Shown: in pieces, positions 25,327 to 36,262 of the stretch
Layout: the number at the start of each line of letters is the position of its first letter
Position numbering within the stretch: position 1 is the stretch's first letter
NCBI GenBank assembly: GCA_025890175.1
Contig: JANPYM010000003.1
Span: 3,333,466 to 3,397,465 of the forward strand
Length of the DNA: 64,000 bases
Direction of reading: 5' to 3'
Origin: Ciborinia camelliae
Lineage: Eukaryota > Ascomycota > Leotiomycetes > Helotiales > Sclerotiniaceae
Program-made: the position numbers and the translations under genes
Notes under the pieces: model-generated
Databases searched by the model: none
What the model saw: the letters and a program-made list of their open reading frames with translations, nothing else
What the model was told of the DNA's origin: nothing

Positions 25327-26900
25327 ATGTATTTCCTCTCCATCCCCCTCCTGCTTCTCACTACTCTCATCCCCATCTCTCATGCCTGGGCCACGTGCCA
25401 CAACTTTACAGTCCCAATATCCGTCTCCTATATCCGATACCTATTCGCTTACCCCCCCTTCAAAGACAATTATGACGTTGCTACTTTTATCCAAGATATG
25501 AATCGTCGCGAATTTTGAGATACATTTAGAACTGTCTCCGGTAGTCAACCGAAGTCTGGTACTTTTGATATCTCTGGACATACCGTGAGGCATCAGATGG
25601 CGACGCTACTACCTTATTGGTTGCTACTCATGGGATTACAACTGATCGGAGGTGAGTATTCCCTTTGTTAGTAATTAATAGGTATCAAGTTATGAGGTTC
25701 GGATCAATGCTGAATTTGCTAGTTATTGGGATGTGCAATATCAACCGGAAAAGTACAGTTTTGTGAAATACATGACTAAGAGGGGGTATTCCGTTCTCTA
25801 CTATGATCTTCTTGGTACCGGCCAATCTGAAGTGTATAAAACCCTTTCCATTCCTTCCTACACTCTCAATCCCCACAAACAACACCCAAAACCGTAAGAA
25901 GCCCAATCCATGAGCTTACATGCACATCGTATACAGCGTTAGCGGCTCCTTCCTTCAACTCCCCATACAAATCTCCATCCTCACGCAAATCCTCACCTAA
26001 CTCCTTGCAGATACCCTTCTCCCCCCTTCTATCCCCCACACTATACCGAAGAATATCATTCCCATCGCCCACGATATCGGTTCCCGCATTGCCAATGCAG
26101 TGATAGCCAACGAATACTCCCTCGTCAATGCCGCCATCTTCACGGGATGGAGTTACGCATCCGGGCTGCAAAATTCCTTCGGACTCGGCTTTGCTACTTG
26201 GGGTGCCAAGATCGCATCGACGGTGGATGAGAAATGGACCGAGCTGGGATATCATTCGGGGTGGGGGGTTCAGGATGATACGTTTCCCATTTGGACCATG
26301 TGAGGAAGAAATATCTTTCTCTGTCGTTTGGGGTTTACAATTCTCGTTACCTAATTGAGGAATCATCGCTGGGGATACAATATCGGAGTGGGGAAACAAT
26401 GCTAATGAAAAATATAGTTTCTAGGAAACCCTTTTACGATACCAAACTTACGGATTACATGAATACGCGTCGCCACCCACAAGCTGTAATGGAAGTTTCG
26501 ACGGTGCCTTTAATCGATATCAATGCGACGGCCTTTGAAAAACCAGTATTATTTCTCGTGTATTCATTCTACCATCCGCCAACCTCCCCATTATTTTTGT
26601 CCCTCATGGCCTGTCTATTGGAAACACGACATCATTTGACTACTGTGGAATATGCGACCAAGGGGACCAAAATCCCCAAATTCTTTTTCCAAATGAACTT
26701 TGCATCACATGCCCAAACCATACACTACCCAACTAACCCCTACCCCCACTCACAGTGGGGAATACGATTACATACAATGCGGCGGCTATTGTCCCGGTAT
26801 TCTGGAACCAGCGGCTAAAGAGGCGTTCCCCAACTCAAAGGGGGTTGAAAGTCATGTTCAGCCGGGTGCTGCTCATATATTGAATACCGCTGTAAGCCTT
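25327..26900 (+). pseudogene. Decayed secreted alpha/beta-hydrolase-fold enzyme
   Basis: The start encodes a clear signal peptide (MYFLSIPLLLLTTLIPISHA) followed by CHNFTVPISVS, as in fungal secreted alpha/beta hydrolases. Fragments of the fold follow in order but in shifting frames: SGTFDISG, LLVATHGI (oxyanion strand), YWDVQYQPEKYSFV, YYDLLGTGQSE, PKNIIPIAHDIGSR (nucleophile elbow), AAIFTGWSY, GEYDYIQCGGYCPGIL (acid loop) and VQPGAAH (catalytic His region). Lesions: TGA after MNRREF at about 25516; a frame change just after SGTFDISG (~25578); TAA near 26000 inside the segment before the elbow; and more stops and frame changes around 26300-26430. The GHSxG nucleophile Ser is replaced by Asp (AHDIG). 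A plausible intron (about 25652-25729) still joins LLVATHGI to YWDVQY. I infer a once-functional secreted hydrolase, now dead; an unusual many-intron gene is less likely given the missing Ser. Confidence 0.75.
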
Positions 26901-29228
26901 TTTTTTTCTGTAGTTTGAGCTCAGTGACTCCAAGGGACAGACTCCTATGGCCCGATAAGTGTTAATTTGGGTATACATACATAGGTACTGACATGTTTGC
27001 GAAAAATAGTATAATGCGAGGGATGGCTATCAGATTATGTTGATATAAAATAGTTCTACATACACTAGCTTCCATAGAACTTAGCTCGATACATAATAAT
27101 AACAAAAGATTATCGTTGATTTTCTTGGGAAAAATGGATTTCGAAGATGGCCAGATAGGCAGACTGTCTCTCTTATAGGGAGTAGAAATCATGTTCGGTG
27201 GACTGCGTATCTATTTGCCTACTCGCAATTGTGACATGATTAAAACAAAATACTTACATGTGTTTTACTGATTGTATTTGCCTATTCAATAAAACAATAC
27301 CTATGCAATGCAATGCAAAGTTGAAAAACCACAACCCAATTTTTGATGAATATATTTACTTACTTACCTAGAAAATGACCGGAAGCAATGAGCCGATGTC
27401 ATTGTTACAAACTTACAATCATAGTGAGGATATTGAGATAAAGTCAACATTGATGGCTATATTCCACGCCGGACCCTTAGATTGAGAAACAGGCATCTCA
27501 TGACCAAGTATATGGAACCGTGAGGACACTTTTTCAAATTCCAACAGGTTGGAATCTCATGCACAGTACCACCAACATGCAGATAACATGTCTGTCGAGT
27601 CACCTGCATAGCCGCAATTCGAGGGAGCACATGGTAGGTAGATATTACCTAGATACATAACATACTCCCCGCCAACGTTTCTACAGGGAAAATGCATTCA
27701 CCAATATAACAATTATTATCCATTCAGAAGAGAAATGAAACACATCCTTGTCAATTAATACCTCGTAGCCATCTCGTACCCCCAGCATCCTATTGAAAGC
27801 TGCATGTATCCATGATCCAGCAATGTTGAATTAGATGATCCAACAGAACCCCTCTAGTTCCTTCTCTTGTCACTCATGCTATCTTTCTTGGCAAATCTCG
27901 TACCACCTTCCACTACCATCACAGTAAAGAAAAAGAAAATACTTTCCCAGGCTACCCAAATTTCCTTTCTTCAACTCCTACGGGATCATTTACAGTAAGT
28001 CATCTTAAGTTCCTTACCCCTTACTCATATTCTGTATGAGCTTTTACGTAGGTATAGTATTATATATACGTACGTAGCCATATTCCAACCAAAACTCCCA
28101 ATTTCCAGCGTTTGGAAAAGAGAAGGAGAGTAAGAATCCCAATACTACGCCACCAACGTAAAATCCAACCAATGATGTTTCATCCCCCACCCCCATGAAG
28201 GAATAAGCGATAGGGCTGCCTCCTATTGTTTCAGATGCAAGCAATCCCGTCATTCGATCAATCTCACCCATTGGTGCGACCCCATCCTGAGAACACATAG
28301 CCAGCCGCTTACATTCCCCACCTCGAATCCTCGATGCTCTTTTTTTTCCCTTGTGCCGCTTATCATAGGCTTGTATTCGAAGACGTTTATGAAAAAGGGG
28401 ACCAGGGCGTGGAGATCTTGGTCGGCGGTACCGTTCGTTACCTTTGAGTGTGATGTACCTAGCTACCTACCTACATATCTGACCCAAATTACATACATAC
28501 CCACGTGTATACTTAGATAATCTCATCTCATCTAACTCGACCCCAACCCAACCCCAACTCCATAATCTCAAATAAGCCATTTTACGGATCCTACGTAGAC
28601 TGCATTACACAAAATCCCCCAAATGATCAAAACATGACGCGAGAAACATTTTTAGTTTGGAGATGCACTCCAAGGCTGGTATATGATCTGCAGCTATCCT
28701 TGAATCTGAATTGACTCATCGTTCACTTTCTAGGAGGCCGATTGAGGTGCACAAAGTGTGGCGTAACAGCTTGCCTGATCTATTTTACGTCTTTGTGATA
28801 CCATCCATAACCCATTCGTTACCATATCGGGCGAGAACAAGGAGCCTCACCTAACGCTCCCACACAGCCTGAATCGACTTGGGAACCGTTGGTTTGGGAT
28901 ATGGTGTGTTGGGTTGGCGGCAATGTTGGTATCGATGAGTGACTGGGTCGCGCCGCTCGCACATACCAACTGGATGTACTTTGGGAGTATGGTGCAGGCT
29001 ACAGAAGGGATTTCCTCTGTGAAATATAAGAGAAGACATGACCCGAAGGATTCATTCCTTTTTTTCTTTTTTTTCTCTGTATTATTTCTTGTGTGGTTAA
29101 ATTAGCTCTTTTTCTGGCTTCTTTTTGTACCTAGCCTGGTTGATCCTAATCAATATTGTCTATTTACTAGTCCATCAACCCTTGCACCAATATACTCACA
29201 AAGTCCAACACTCCTCACAGCTATCATT
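26901..29228. other. Gene-poor spacer
   Basis: No supported gene. A minus-strand ORF at 28044-28298 contains two hydrophobic stretches (for example VGFYVGGVVLGFLL) and might be a relic of a membrane protein, but nothing joins it to other exons. The last ~150 bases would be the 5' UTR and promoter of the SLATT gene. Confidence 0.5.
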
Positions 29229-29954
29229 ATGAGTTCGACTATGACCTACGGAACTACCGCAGCAGGTGGACTCAACCCCAACGGCAATCCTAGTCCTAGT
29301 CCCACACCCTCTCCATGCCCCACACCTACACCACAAGATGTCGACGCCCTGGGTCAAATAGAAACCCAATATGTGCTTCCACCCCTCTGCACCCTCTCCG
29401 AGACCGAATACATAGGCGTGTTGCGCTCCATCGGCGCCACCCGCTCCGATAACCCCTCTCAACCCGTCGAAATCGCTTCTGATTCACCCTTCTTCTCACA
29501 TCGGCACTTGCCTAATGGTCTCTATAAAGATATCGTCCGAACACGACAGACTAGCCAACTACTTTATTATATCTCCAGTATCTTCTATAGCCTCGCATTA
29601 ATTCTTCAACTTCTCTTAGGAGCCATCCTGACGGCTCTTGGATCATCTTCTGCCGCAAAACATGGACTTGCAATAACTATATTGGCGGCTGCTAATACAG
29701 TGAACGCGGGATTGATAGCATTATTCAATAATACAGGAATGCCGGATAGGTTCTGGAATGATTGGAATGAATTTGCGGATGTCGAGATGTTTGTCAAGGA
29801 GTTAATTGAGACGGGTTTGGTGGACACGGACAAGAAAAAGGAGGAAGTTGTTGCAGGGTGTTTTGTGAGATTTCAGTCGGCGAAGTTGACTGTAAGAAAG
29901 AATAAACCGGCGAGCTATAATGCGACGGCCAAGGAGGGACAGAAGGGGAAATGA
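29229..29954 (+). CDS. Fungal SLATT-domain two-transmembrane protein
   Basis: Single-exon, 241 aa. A Pro/Ser/Thr-rich leader (~15-36, PSPSPTPSPCPTPTP) precedes a conserved part with YKDIVRTRQTSQLLYYISS, two adjacent hydrophobic helices (~112-137 and ~146-168) separated by a short Ser/Ala/Lys turn, then an amphipathic segment DRFWNDWNEFADVEMFVKELIE and a basic tail. This arrangement matches the fungal version of the SMODS/SLOG-associating two-TM effector (SLATT) family. In bacteria SLATT proteins are predicted pore-forming effectors beside nucleotide-sensing modules; the fungal role is not established. No SMODS, SLOG or NLR gene is adjacent. The gene converges with the Sfk1-like gene 248 bp downstream. 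Family assignment rests on motif and topology recognition. Confidence 0.8.
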   Translation: MSSTMTYGTTAAGGLNPNGNPSPSPTPSPCPTPTPQDVDALGQIETQYVLPPLCTLSETEYIGVLRSIGATRSDNPSQPVEIASDSPFFSHRHLPNGLYKDIVRTRQTSQLLYYISSIFYSLALILQLLLGAILTALGSSSAAKHGLAITILAAANTVNAGLIALFNNTGMPDRFWNDWNEFADVEMFVKELIETGLVDTDKKKEEVVAGCFVRFQSAKLTVRKNKPASYNATAKEGQKGK

Positions 29955-30202
29955 ATTGTGGGTATTGAGATTGGATAATGGTATAATTTTGCTCAAGTGG
30001 TTTGTTGTTTGCTGGAAGATATCGAGTCGGCTTTGGGTGTTAATGTTAATGAAGATACGGCTGGATGTTTGTATTTGAAATCATGTACCTAGTATGTTTT
30101 GGAGTCTTGGTTGATTACTTTGTTGATTATTGTAATGTGGCCCTGACCGAGTATAATCTCTATGATAACATACACACATGCAGCCTCAAAAGTCATTTCA
30201 TC

Positions 30203-31130
30203 TCATCCTGGTGAAACTCCCCTCACCTCCTGTACGCGGACCCGTTCCATGTGCCCATTCACCTGGACCATACAATCTTCCGTATAAACCCCAAACCTAC
30301 AGTCCTTATCTTTCGTCGTCAATGCCGGGAGAAAGTCGAAAAGGTATGAAAGAATGTAAAAACAGAAAACGTAGGAGACGGCCCATTCGATAGCAGCACA
30401 CGCATCCCAATTCGTCGCCATGAATGCATACCAGTATGTTACACCAAGGCCAGACTCGATCAAAATGAAACCGAGTTTCGTGTAGGCTGATACCAGCAGG
30501 TTCGCATGCGTATCTCGATATTCTGTTTCATGTCAGATAATATGAAGAGGCAAGGCAAAGAGTGACATACTACGACCCATTCGATAATGTTCCCAGAATT
30601 GGAAAAGTGCACTAATAGTAAAACCACCGATGAAGAATCCCACCATCGTATTATGCACTCTTTTATACCTACAAACATCGAATATGCTCAGAAATATCAA
30701 GCCCAAGGATCCAATTACAGCCGACACGATACTCAGAGAAGCCACTACTCTCTCCGTCATATCCGTATTTCTTGCAAGACGACCTTTATGACGTAGTGCT
30801 CGTTCTGCAACAAAACAACCTGCGAGAAGAAAAGTAGTGAGAACACAACCCATTATAAAAACCGGCTGCATTTCTTTGGTTGCACCAATGTCGGACACGT
30901 ATGGCACTGTATGAAATCGGGGTGCCATTGTTGGATAAGGTGGCGTGGCTAATAAAGCGGGATTGAGAGGATTGTGAGGTGGAAAGACAATAAAAGCACC
31001 GAGTAACGCATTGAGTGTAAGGAACCAGATGATGGCCGAGGCCGTGGGAATCATCTAGCTGTTGTCAGACATCGAGAGAAGAGCGAGGTCTGGTAGGGAA
31101 GCAAACCCAGTAAGAAAATACCTGCCACAT
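30203..31130 (-). CDS. Frag1/DRAM/Sfk1-family multipass membrane protein
   Basis: Three exons with matching phase: 31130-31122 (MWQ), 31054-30571 and 30522-30203, encoding 270 aa. The product reads MWQMIPTASAIIWFLTLNAL, then a lumenal/extracellular loop, VPYVSDIGATKEMQP (a family signature), further hydrophobic helices with SLGLIFLSIFDVCRYKRVH and GGFTISALFQFWEHYRMGR, and across the last junction KYRDTHANLLVSAYTKLGF. About six membrane helices are visible. Family members are Sfk1 (plasma-membrane phospholipid asymmetry and PI4-kinase Stt4 function in yeast), FRAG1/PGAP2-related and DRAM autophagy modulators; which role applies here is not decided by sequence. The nine-base first exon is inferred from splice signals and the typical MW-start; an alternative start at Met of MIPTAS would remove three residues. 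It is divergent from the Kin28 gene. Confidence 0.85.
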
Positions 31131-31967
31131 GATGGGCGAGACCTCGGAAAGTATCCGGTATTTGGAGTTATTGATAGTATAAGTAATCGCCCAAGAAGAT
31201 AGTAATAAATGAAGAGAGAAAGTAAACCACTCAACTCCCCATCGCCTCCGTAACACTTGAACGAGTGAGTATATGGATGGATTGAGTACGAGAAATAAAT
31301 TGTAGAAACTTTTCCTTCCAACGAGAAATCTAGGTGAAATACCAAAATATAGAGTTTATTACAAGAGAAATGAATGAGAGTCTAATGTAGAAAGAGCAAT
31401 CGATTCCACTTGGAAAGAAGTCATAAAATCTTAACCTGTTTGCTCTTTCCTTTCCTTCCGATTCTCACTGAAGAACGGGTGCCGATCATGTTGCGCACAT
31501 AGGTTTTTCATAGCTTACCTTAATAGCTATGAATGGATATATATAGTATTGAGAATTACTCCAGATTGCAGATCTGGAATTCAACTATTTATAGGTCGCT
31601 GACTAATCAATCAATTGACGCTAAGACCTCAAGATCTCAGCCTTCCCAACCAGCTTTCCAAAGTTTTGCTGCGCGTCTGATCGATCTCTTAACTTTTGCA
31701 TCATTTGGAAAAGTAAAGTTTTGAGAACAGATTTGGAATTAGAAAACCTCCAGGACCTTGAAGAAATTTGTCCCGGGGACTTTTGAAGAGAGGTTGTTGA
31801 ATCCGGGCTCGGGGCGTTTTCAACTTGGAATTGTGCGCATCATAGCCTTATCCATCAATCCGAGTTTAAATACCCATCAATCCATCGGACCAACAATACA
31901 AAACGGCCACGGGGAGTTTCCTCGCAATATGCTGAGATAGGATTGAAAATTATCGCCTTGATTCAGT
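31131..31967. other. Divergent promoter region between Sfk1-like and Kin28 genes
   Basis: An 837 bp interval with no supported gene; both flanking genes start outward from it. An upstream in-frame extension of the Sfk1-like gene (to about 31256, hydrophobic, without an ATG) is readable but not needed. Confidence 0.5.
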
Positions 31968-33224
31968 ATGGCAGTTTCACCTCTCATTGTCCCATCTGGG
32001 GGCTCCGGCGACAGAAGTGCAAGCAGATCTAAGCTCTCAAGTGCCCTCCCCAGTGGTGCTGGGACTCCTTCTGATGGACCATCTGCAAGTCCTGGCACAA
32101 CCTATGATCTAGCAGAGCAGATGAACGAAAACGAGAGACTGAAATATGTCAAAGGTACGTAATCTTCAATTCTCCATTGTTAACTACATATCTAACAAAT
32201 CGTCTCAGGCAAAAAGCTCGGAGAAGGAACTTATGCCAACGTCTATCTCGGCCATCTGAGCACCGATCCCAAAGTCCTCGTCGCTATCAAAAAGATAAAA
32301 ATACAAAAGGAATACACAGAAGGAATGGCACCTGATGCCATCCGCGAACTCAAGCACCTCCAGGAAATCTCCCATCCCAACATAATATCCCTCCTCTCAG
32401 TATTCTCATCCAAAGACCAAAACCTAAATCTTGTCCTCGAATTCTTACCTCTCGGAGATCTCGAGATGCTGATCAAAGATGTCGACGGCGTACGCTACGG
32501 TGCCGCCGATATAAAAGCTTGGATGGGAATGCTCAGTCGAGCCGTCTGGTTCTGTCACGAAAACTTCATTCTACACCGCGATATCAAACCCAACAATTTA
32601 TTGATTGCCGCAGACGGGGAAGTCAAACTTGCAGATTTCGGTTTGGCGAGAAATTTCGCAGATCCCCAACGGATCATGACCTCGAATGTAATCACACGGT
32701 GGTATCGACCACCTGAGCTTTTATTCGGCGCAAGACATTATTCTGGCGCGGTGGATATCTGGTCAGTGGGACTTGTATTTGCTGAGATGGTGCTAAGAGT
32801 TCCCTATCTGGCGGGTGACACTGAGGTCCATCAAGTTGCGCTAATATGTCAAGCAATCGGTACGCCAAACGAAGATAACTGGCCGGGAGTGACCAAATTA
32901 CCCGAATACACAGTACCGGATCCACCAAACCCAGTAGCTCCGCGAGAAAATTATTTGGGCATGTTTGGAACGGCTGGACCGGAGGGAGTAGATTTATTGA
33001 TGAATATGTTGATACTGGACCCCAGGAAGAGAATTACGGCAAGGGAGGTGTTGGGGCATCCTTGGTGGGCATCGGATCCTAAACCCACAAAGAATGAAGA
33101 TCTCCCGAGAAAGAGGGGTGGCGAGGCAAAGATGGGAGAGGACTTGAAGAGAAGGCCAGGAATGGTAGATGATGATCGCGCGAGTAAAGTAGCGAGAAAG
33201 TTGGATTTCTCTTCGATGAGGTAA
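31968..33224 (+). CDS. KIN28: Cyclin-dependent kinase 7 orthologue (Kin28, TFIIH CTD kinase)
   Basis: Two exons (31968-32154, 32209-33224), 400 aa. A Ser/Gly/Pro-rich N-terminal extension of about 55 residues precedes the kinase. Motifs: glycine loop GEGTYANVY (67-75), catalytic Lys90, alpha-C helix APDAIRE with Glu109 (the PSTAIRE-equivalent of the CDK7 group), HRDIKPNN with Asp187, DFGLAR (205-210), T-loop with Thr220/Ser221 in RIMTSNVITRWYRPPELLFGA, and GHPWW near the end of the kinase. Role: with cyclin H and Mat1 orthologues it forms the TFIIH kinase that phosphorylates Ser5 of the RNA polymerase II CTD in the nucleus and aids promoter escape. RPPELLFG and NPNN-like features favour Kin28/CDK7 over other CDKs. 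The tail is basic. It converges on Rcy1, with 224 bp between the stops. Confidence 0.93.
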
Positions 33225-33448
33225 AAAAAAGCTCTTTGGGATATTGGAAATTATAGACGGCGTATGTGATAGTTATCTGGCGTCATGGATGGGAAAGGAA
33301 AAAACTAGGGCCACAAGAGTAAAACCATAGTTACTTATAGTTGCAATAAAGAAAATTGACTCGTCATATTTTGTTTTGTATCTGAGACACACATGCATTT
33401 ATATCTCATAATGATTCTATGTACGCCCTCTGATTCCCAACCCTTATC

Positions 33449-36262
33449 TCACATAACTCCGCATCCAATCCCATACATAGCCCTCTCGACATCCTTCTTA
33501 ACCGTATACCAATCGGCCCTCCTCTCCGCAAACTCATAAACCTCTTCTGCTCTAAAAATCCCGCCAAATCTATCACCATCCGCAATAACCGTCGCCATTT
33601 CCTTTGCATGACCAGGGCTGATCAGATATATTTGGCTCAATTCCCTCAACGCCTTGAAATACTGCAGCAAATCCGCATTTCTCAATGTCCTAATATAAAC
33701 AAAATATAAATTCATGTCCGAGATGAGTTTGATGGCTCCCGAGGTGGAGATGCGTTGACGCTTGAGATGTTTGCAAATGGCGGTGAAGAGACGGAGCCCG
33801 ACTTCTTGGTTGAAGACGTCGAGCATGGTTTTGTCGGTGCTGCCGGTAAGCATTTTGGTGTGGGATTCTACGAGGGCGACGACTTGTTCGGCGGTGGTGG
33901 TGGGGCCGATGTCCATATCTGCGTTTCCGCCGGTGGCGTCAAATTCGGGCGGATTGTAATCGGTGGGGAGTTGGGTGGTGCCGCAAATATATTCAACTTC
34001 GTCCATTAGGACATCGATACCTTTGTTCAAGCCGGCTGCAACTCGCTCATCTAGCATTTGCTCAAACTTCTTTTTGGCCTTAACGGCGGGATCGAGAAAA
34101 TCATTCCGGTCGGCGAGTTTGGTCGTTGCGAGTTGCTGTTCATAGAAAACATCGATCATCTGAGATATCAAGTCACCCACATTGACAAGTTCCAAGAATG
34201 TCATCAGGGGTACTACTACGCCCTGTTGGTGCTCGCTGATCTCACGAGGGTTATATTTTGAAAGATGATCCACAGCTTTGTCGAACCCAGTTTTGACATG
34301 TCTTGTCCCAAGAATTTGAAGTAGCACTACGAATATCGCTTCACACTGTTCTCGGGCTTCTTCTCCAGTCTGACCCCCTAGTCGGACGAATAGAGCTGCG
34401 CGTTCAATACTAGCTTTTGCAGAATGTGTAAGGTCTAGTGCAACTTCGATACTGAAGAGTGATCGGATTCCTTCCAGCCTGGAAGCCATCAAAGCAGCTT
34501 TGGCTGCCAGTTCATCCGTAGGTGCTTCGGCCGGTAGTGGAACGGATATTGCACCGGGTGGTAATGATGGAGTCGGTGATCGAGAAGATGCTGGCGACTG
34601 ATTCGCGCTAAGTACTTGCAAACTTGACCGGTTCCCTGCCTGAGCTGCTATCACGGATTTCGTGGCACCAAAAGGTGACATTGTGGGTAAAACATTAACA
34701 GGCATCATAACGACCTTCTTGAACGAGCTCATGAAATCCTTCTTGTCTGCAACGCGATTAATGTTACCCATAAAGAATGATTCCTTTGAAGCATCTTGAG
34801 CAGAGAGCTTCGTCTCCCAATCTCCTACTTCGGATTCAGCAAGTCTTTTGAAATGATCAAGCTCTTCTGACAGGTAAAGATCCACGTGAGGTTCAAATAC
34901 TCGCGCTATGACAGCCTTAACCTTCTCATAGAAGTCTTTCCCTGAGTTCCTAATGGGCTTGATTGTAGATGCAAACTGCATACTTTGTTCAAAGATACCA
35001 GCAACAGCTTGTACGTAAGATGCGATACTTCGTTCATGAGACTCGTCGAATAATGGAGTAACATATTCCATGAGAATATCTTCTGCAATTTTATCCAGAA
35101 AGATCTGCAAAACATCCTCACCAGGAGGAAATACTCGATCAATTACATTTGCTTGTTCTTTTACTTTTTTGGCCAGATTTTCCAAGAATTCCCGTGACGG
35201 CTCGAGAGCAATACCTTCGGATGCCGCCTGGTTGATACAATCCATTGGGTTTCCAAGAACATCCCGGTCAGAGAATATTGGATGTTTTTGAACGAACAGT
35301 TCTATGCCAGCATGCCCCCCATTTAGTACACCCAACACATGAGCATAGCGGCGCATTCTACCGTCAATATCCCACACCTCATAACCCTGCTCAAATTCTC
35401 GTAACACTGCTGTCTCGAAAATGCCCGTCATAGTAACTAATCTCTCCTCTCGTTGTCTCCATCCTTGAGCCCAGTCACTCCGTGAGAACACTTGCAAATG
35501 AGCTAGCATTTGTGCCTGATGTTCTGGTGTCCGGTAAACTCGAAATAAAACGGGATCAACATGACTTTTAGATCTAGCCAAATCGTAATAAAATGGCCCT
35601 AGTGCTGCGTATATCTTCCCGTATTCATGTCTCGCAGACCCACGTATAGATTTAACTTCCGCAAATACATTCAACAAGGCTTCCGGATCTTGCATAGGCG
35701 TTCGAGTTCGTGGTAGAGGTGGCAGACTCATATGGCCTTGCGCTGATATAGACAATGTCTCAAATCCATCTGCCAGCCCTCTTATACTCTTCGAAGCAAT
35801 TTCCGCAGATCTCCGCTGCTGTCGTAACTCCTCCTCCCCCGCATCAAATAATGTTGTGCTAGTTTTCCGCATTCCACCAATATTACCACTGCCTCCAACA
35901 CCAGCACCAACACCAATCCCAATTCTCTTAGCATCCTCTTCTGCCCTTATCCGCACCATCTCTCGCTTTCTCCTCAGTATTTCCTCGAATCTCTTTCTGG
36001 CTTCTCCTTCGTTCCACACACCCATGGCTTTCAGTCTCGATACCCATCGCGAATCTTCACATACCATTTCTTGCATTCGTTTTGATGTGCGCGCGAAATT
36101 CATGAGATCCGGAATTGGCAGATAGTCGAGGATCGTAGATATTATTTCAGCGGGTAGGACAGGCTTGCTGATATTGCTGCCTACCATTTCGGTGGCTCTC
36201 AAAGAACTCAAGATGCTGGTTCGATTGCTACCCCCAACTGGGGCGCGCCTGAAGTTCGACAT
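33449..36262 (-). CDS. RCY1: Recyclin-1: F-box protein with Sec10-like C-terminal domain
   Basis: One uninterrupted exon, 937 aa. An F-box lies at about residues 34-82 (PAEIISTILDYLPIPDL, then RTSKRMQEMVCEDSRW). A charged helical linker follows, then a long exocyst Sec10-like alpha-helical domain to the end, with phrases such as PVLFRVYRTPEHQAQMLAHL, YVTPLFDESHERSI and LRELSQIYLISPGHAKEM. Family role: Rcy1 binds Skp1 through the F-box and Rab GTPases such as Ypt31/32, and recycles cargo such as the v-SNARE Snc1 from endosomes to the Golgi/plasma membrane. A Ser/Pro-rich segment (~555-580) breaks the helical domain and is probably a loop. Length is in the family range and nothing is broken. 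The start ATG lies immediately before a basic Ser-rich leader, as in other fungal copies. Confidence 0.93.
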   Translation of the reverse strand: MSNFRRAPVGGSNRTSILSSLRATEMVGSNISKPVLPAEIISTILDYLPIPDLMNFARTSKRMQEMVCEDSRWVSRLKAMGVWNEGEARKRFEEILRRKREMVRIRAEEDAKRIGIGVGAGVGGSGNIGGMRKTSTTLFDAGEEELRQQRRSAEIASKSIRGLADGFETLSISAQGHMSLPPLPRTRTPMQDPEALLNVFAEVKSIRGSARHEYGKIYAALGPFYYDLARSKSHVDPVLFRVYRTPEHQAQMLAHLQVFSRSDWAQGWRQREERLVTMTGIFETAVLREFEQGYEVWDIDGRMRRYAHVLGVLNGGHAGIELFVQKHPIFSDRDVLGNPMDCINQAASEGIALEPSREFLENLAKKVKEQANVIDRVFPPGEDVLQIFLDKIAEDILMEYVTPLFDESHERSIASYVQAVAGIFEQSMQFASTIKPIRNSGKDFYEKVKAVIARVFEPHVDLYLSEELDHFKRLAESEVGDWETKLSAQDASKESFFMGNINRVADKKDFMSSFKKVVMMPVNVLPTMSPFGATKSVIAAQAGNRSSLQVLSANQSPASSRSPTPSLPPGAISVPLPAEAPTDELAAKAALMASRLEGIRSLFSIEVALDLTHSAKASIERAALFVRLGGQTGEEAREQCEAIFVVLLQILGTRHVKTGFDKAVDHLSKYNPREISEHQQGVVVPLMTFLELVNVGDLISQMIDVFYEQQLATTKLADRNDFLDPAVKAKKKFEQMLDERVAAGLNKGIDVLMDEVEYICGTTQLPTDYNPPEFDATGGNADMDIGPTTTAEQVVALVESHTKMLTGSTDKTMLDVFNQEVGLRLFTAICKHLKRQRISTSGAIKLISDMNLYFVYIRTLRNADLLQYFKALRELSQIYLISPGHAKEMATVIADGDRFGGIFRAEEVYEFAERRADWYTVKKDVERAMYGIGCGVM

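Noticed and set aside
28044..28298. Minus-strand hydrophobic 84-codon frame
   Set aside because: Two membrane-like stretches but no start context, partner exon or recognisable family; mentioned only as a possible relic.
33755..34261. Plus-strand frames inside the Rcy1 gene
   Set aside because: Antisense to a long, uninterrupted and clearly conserved coding exon.
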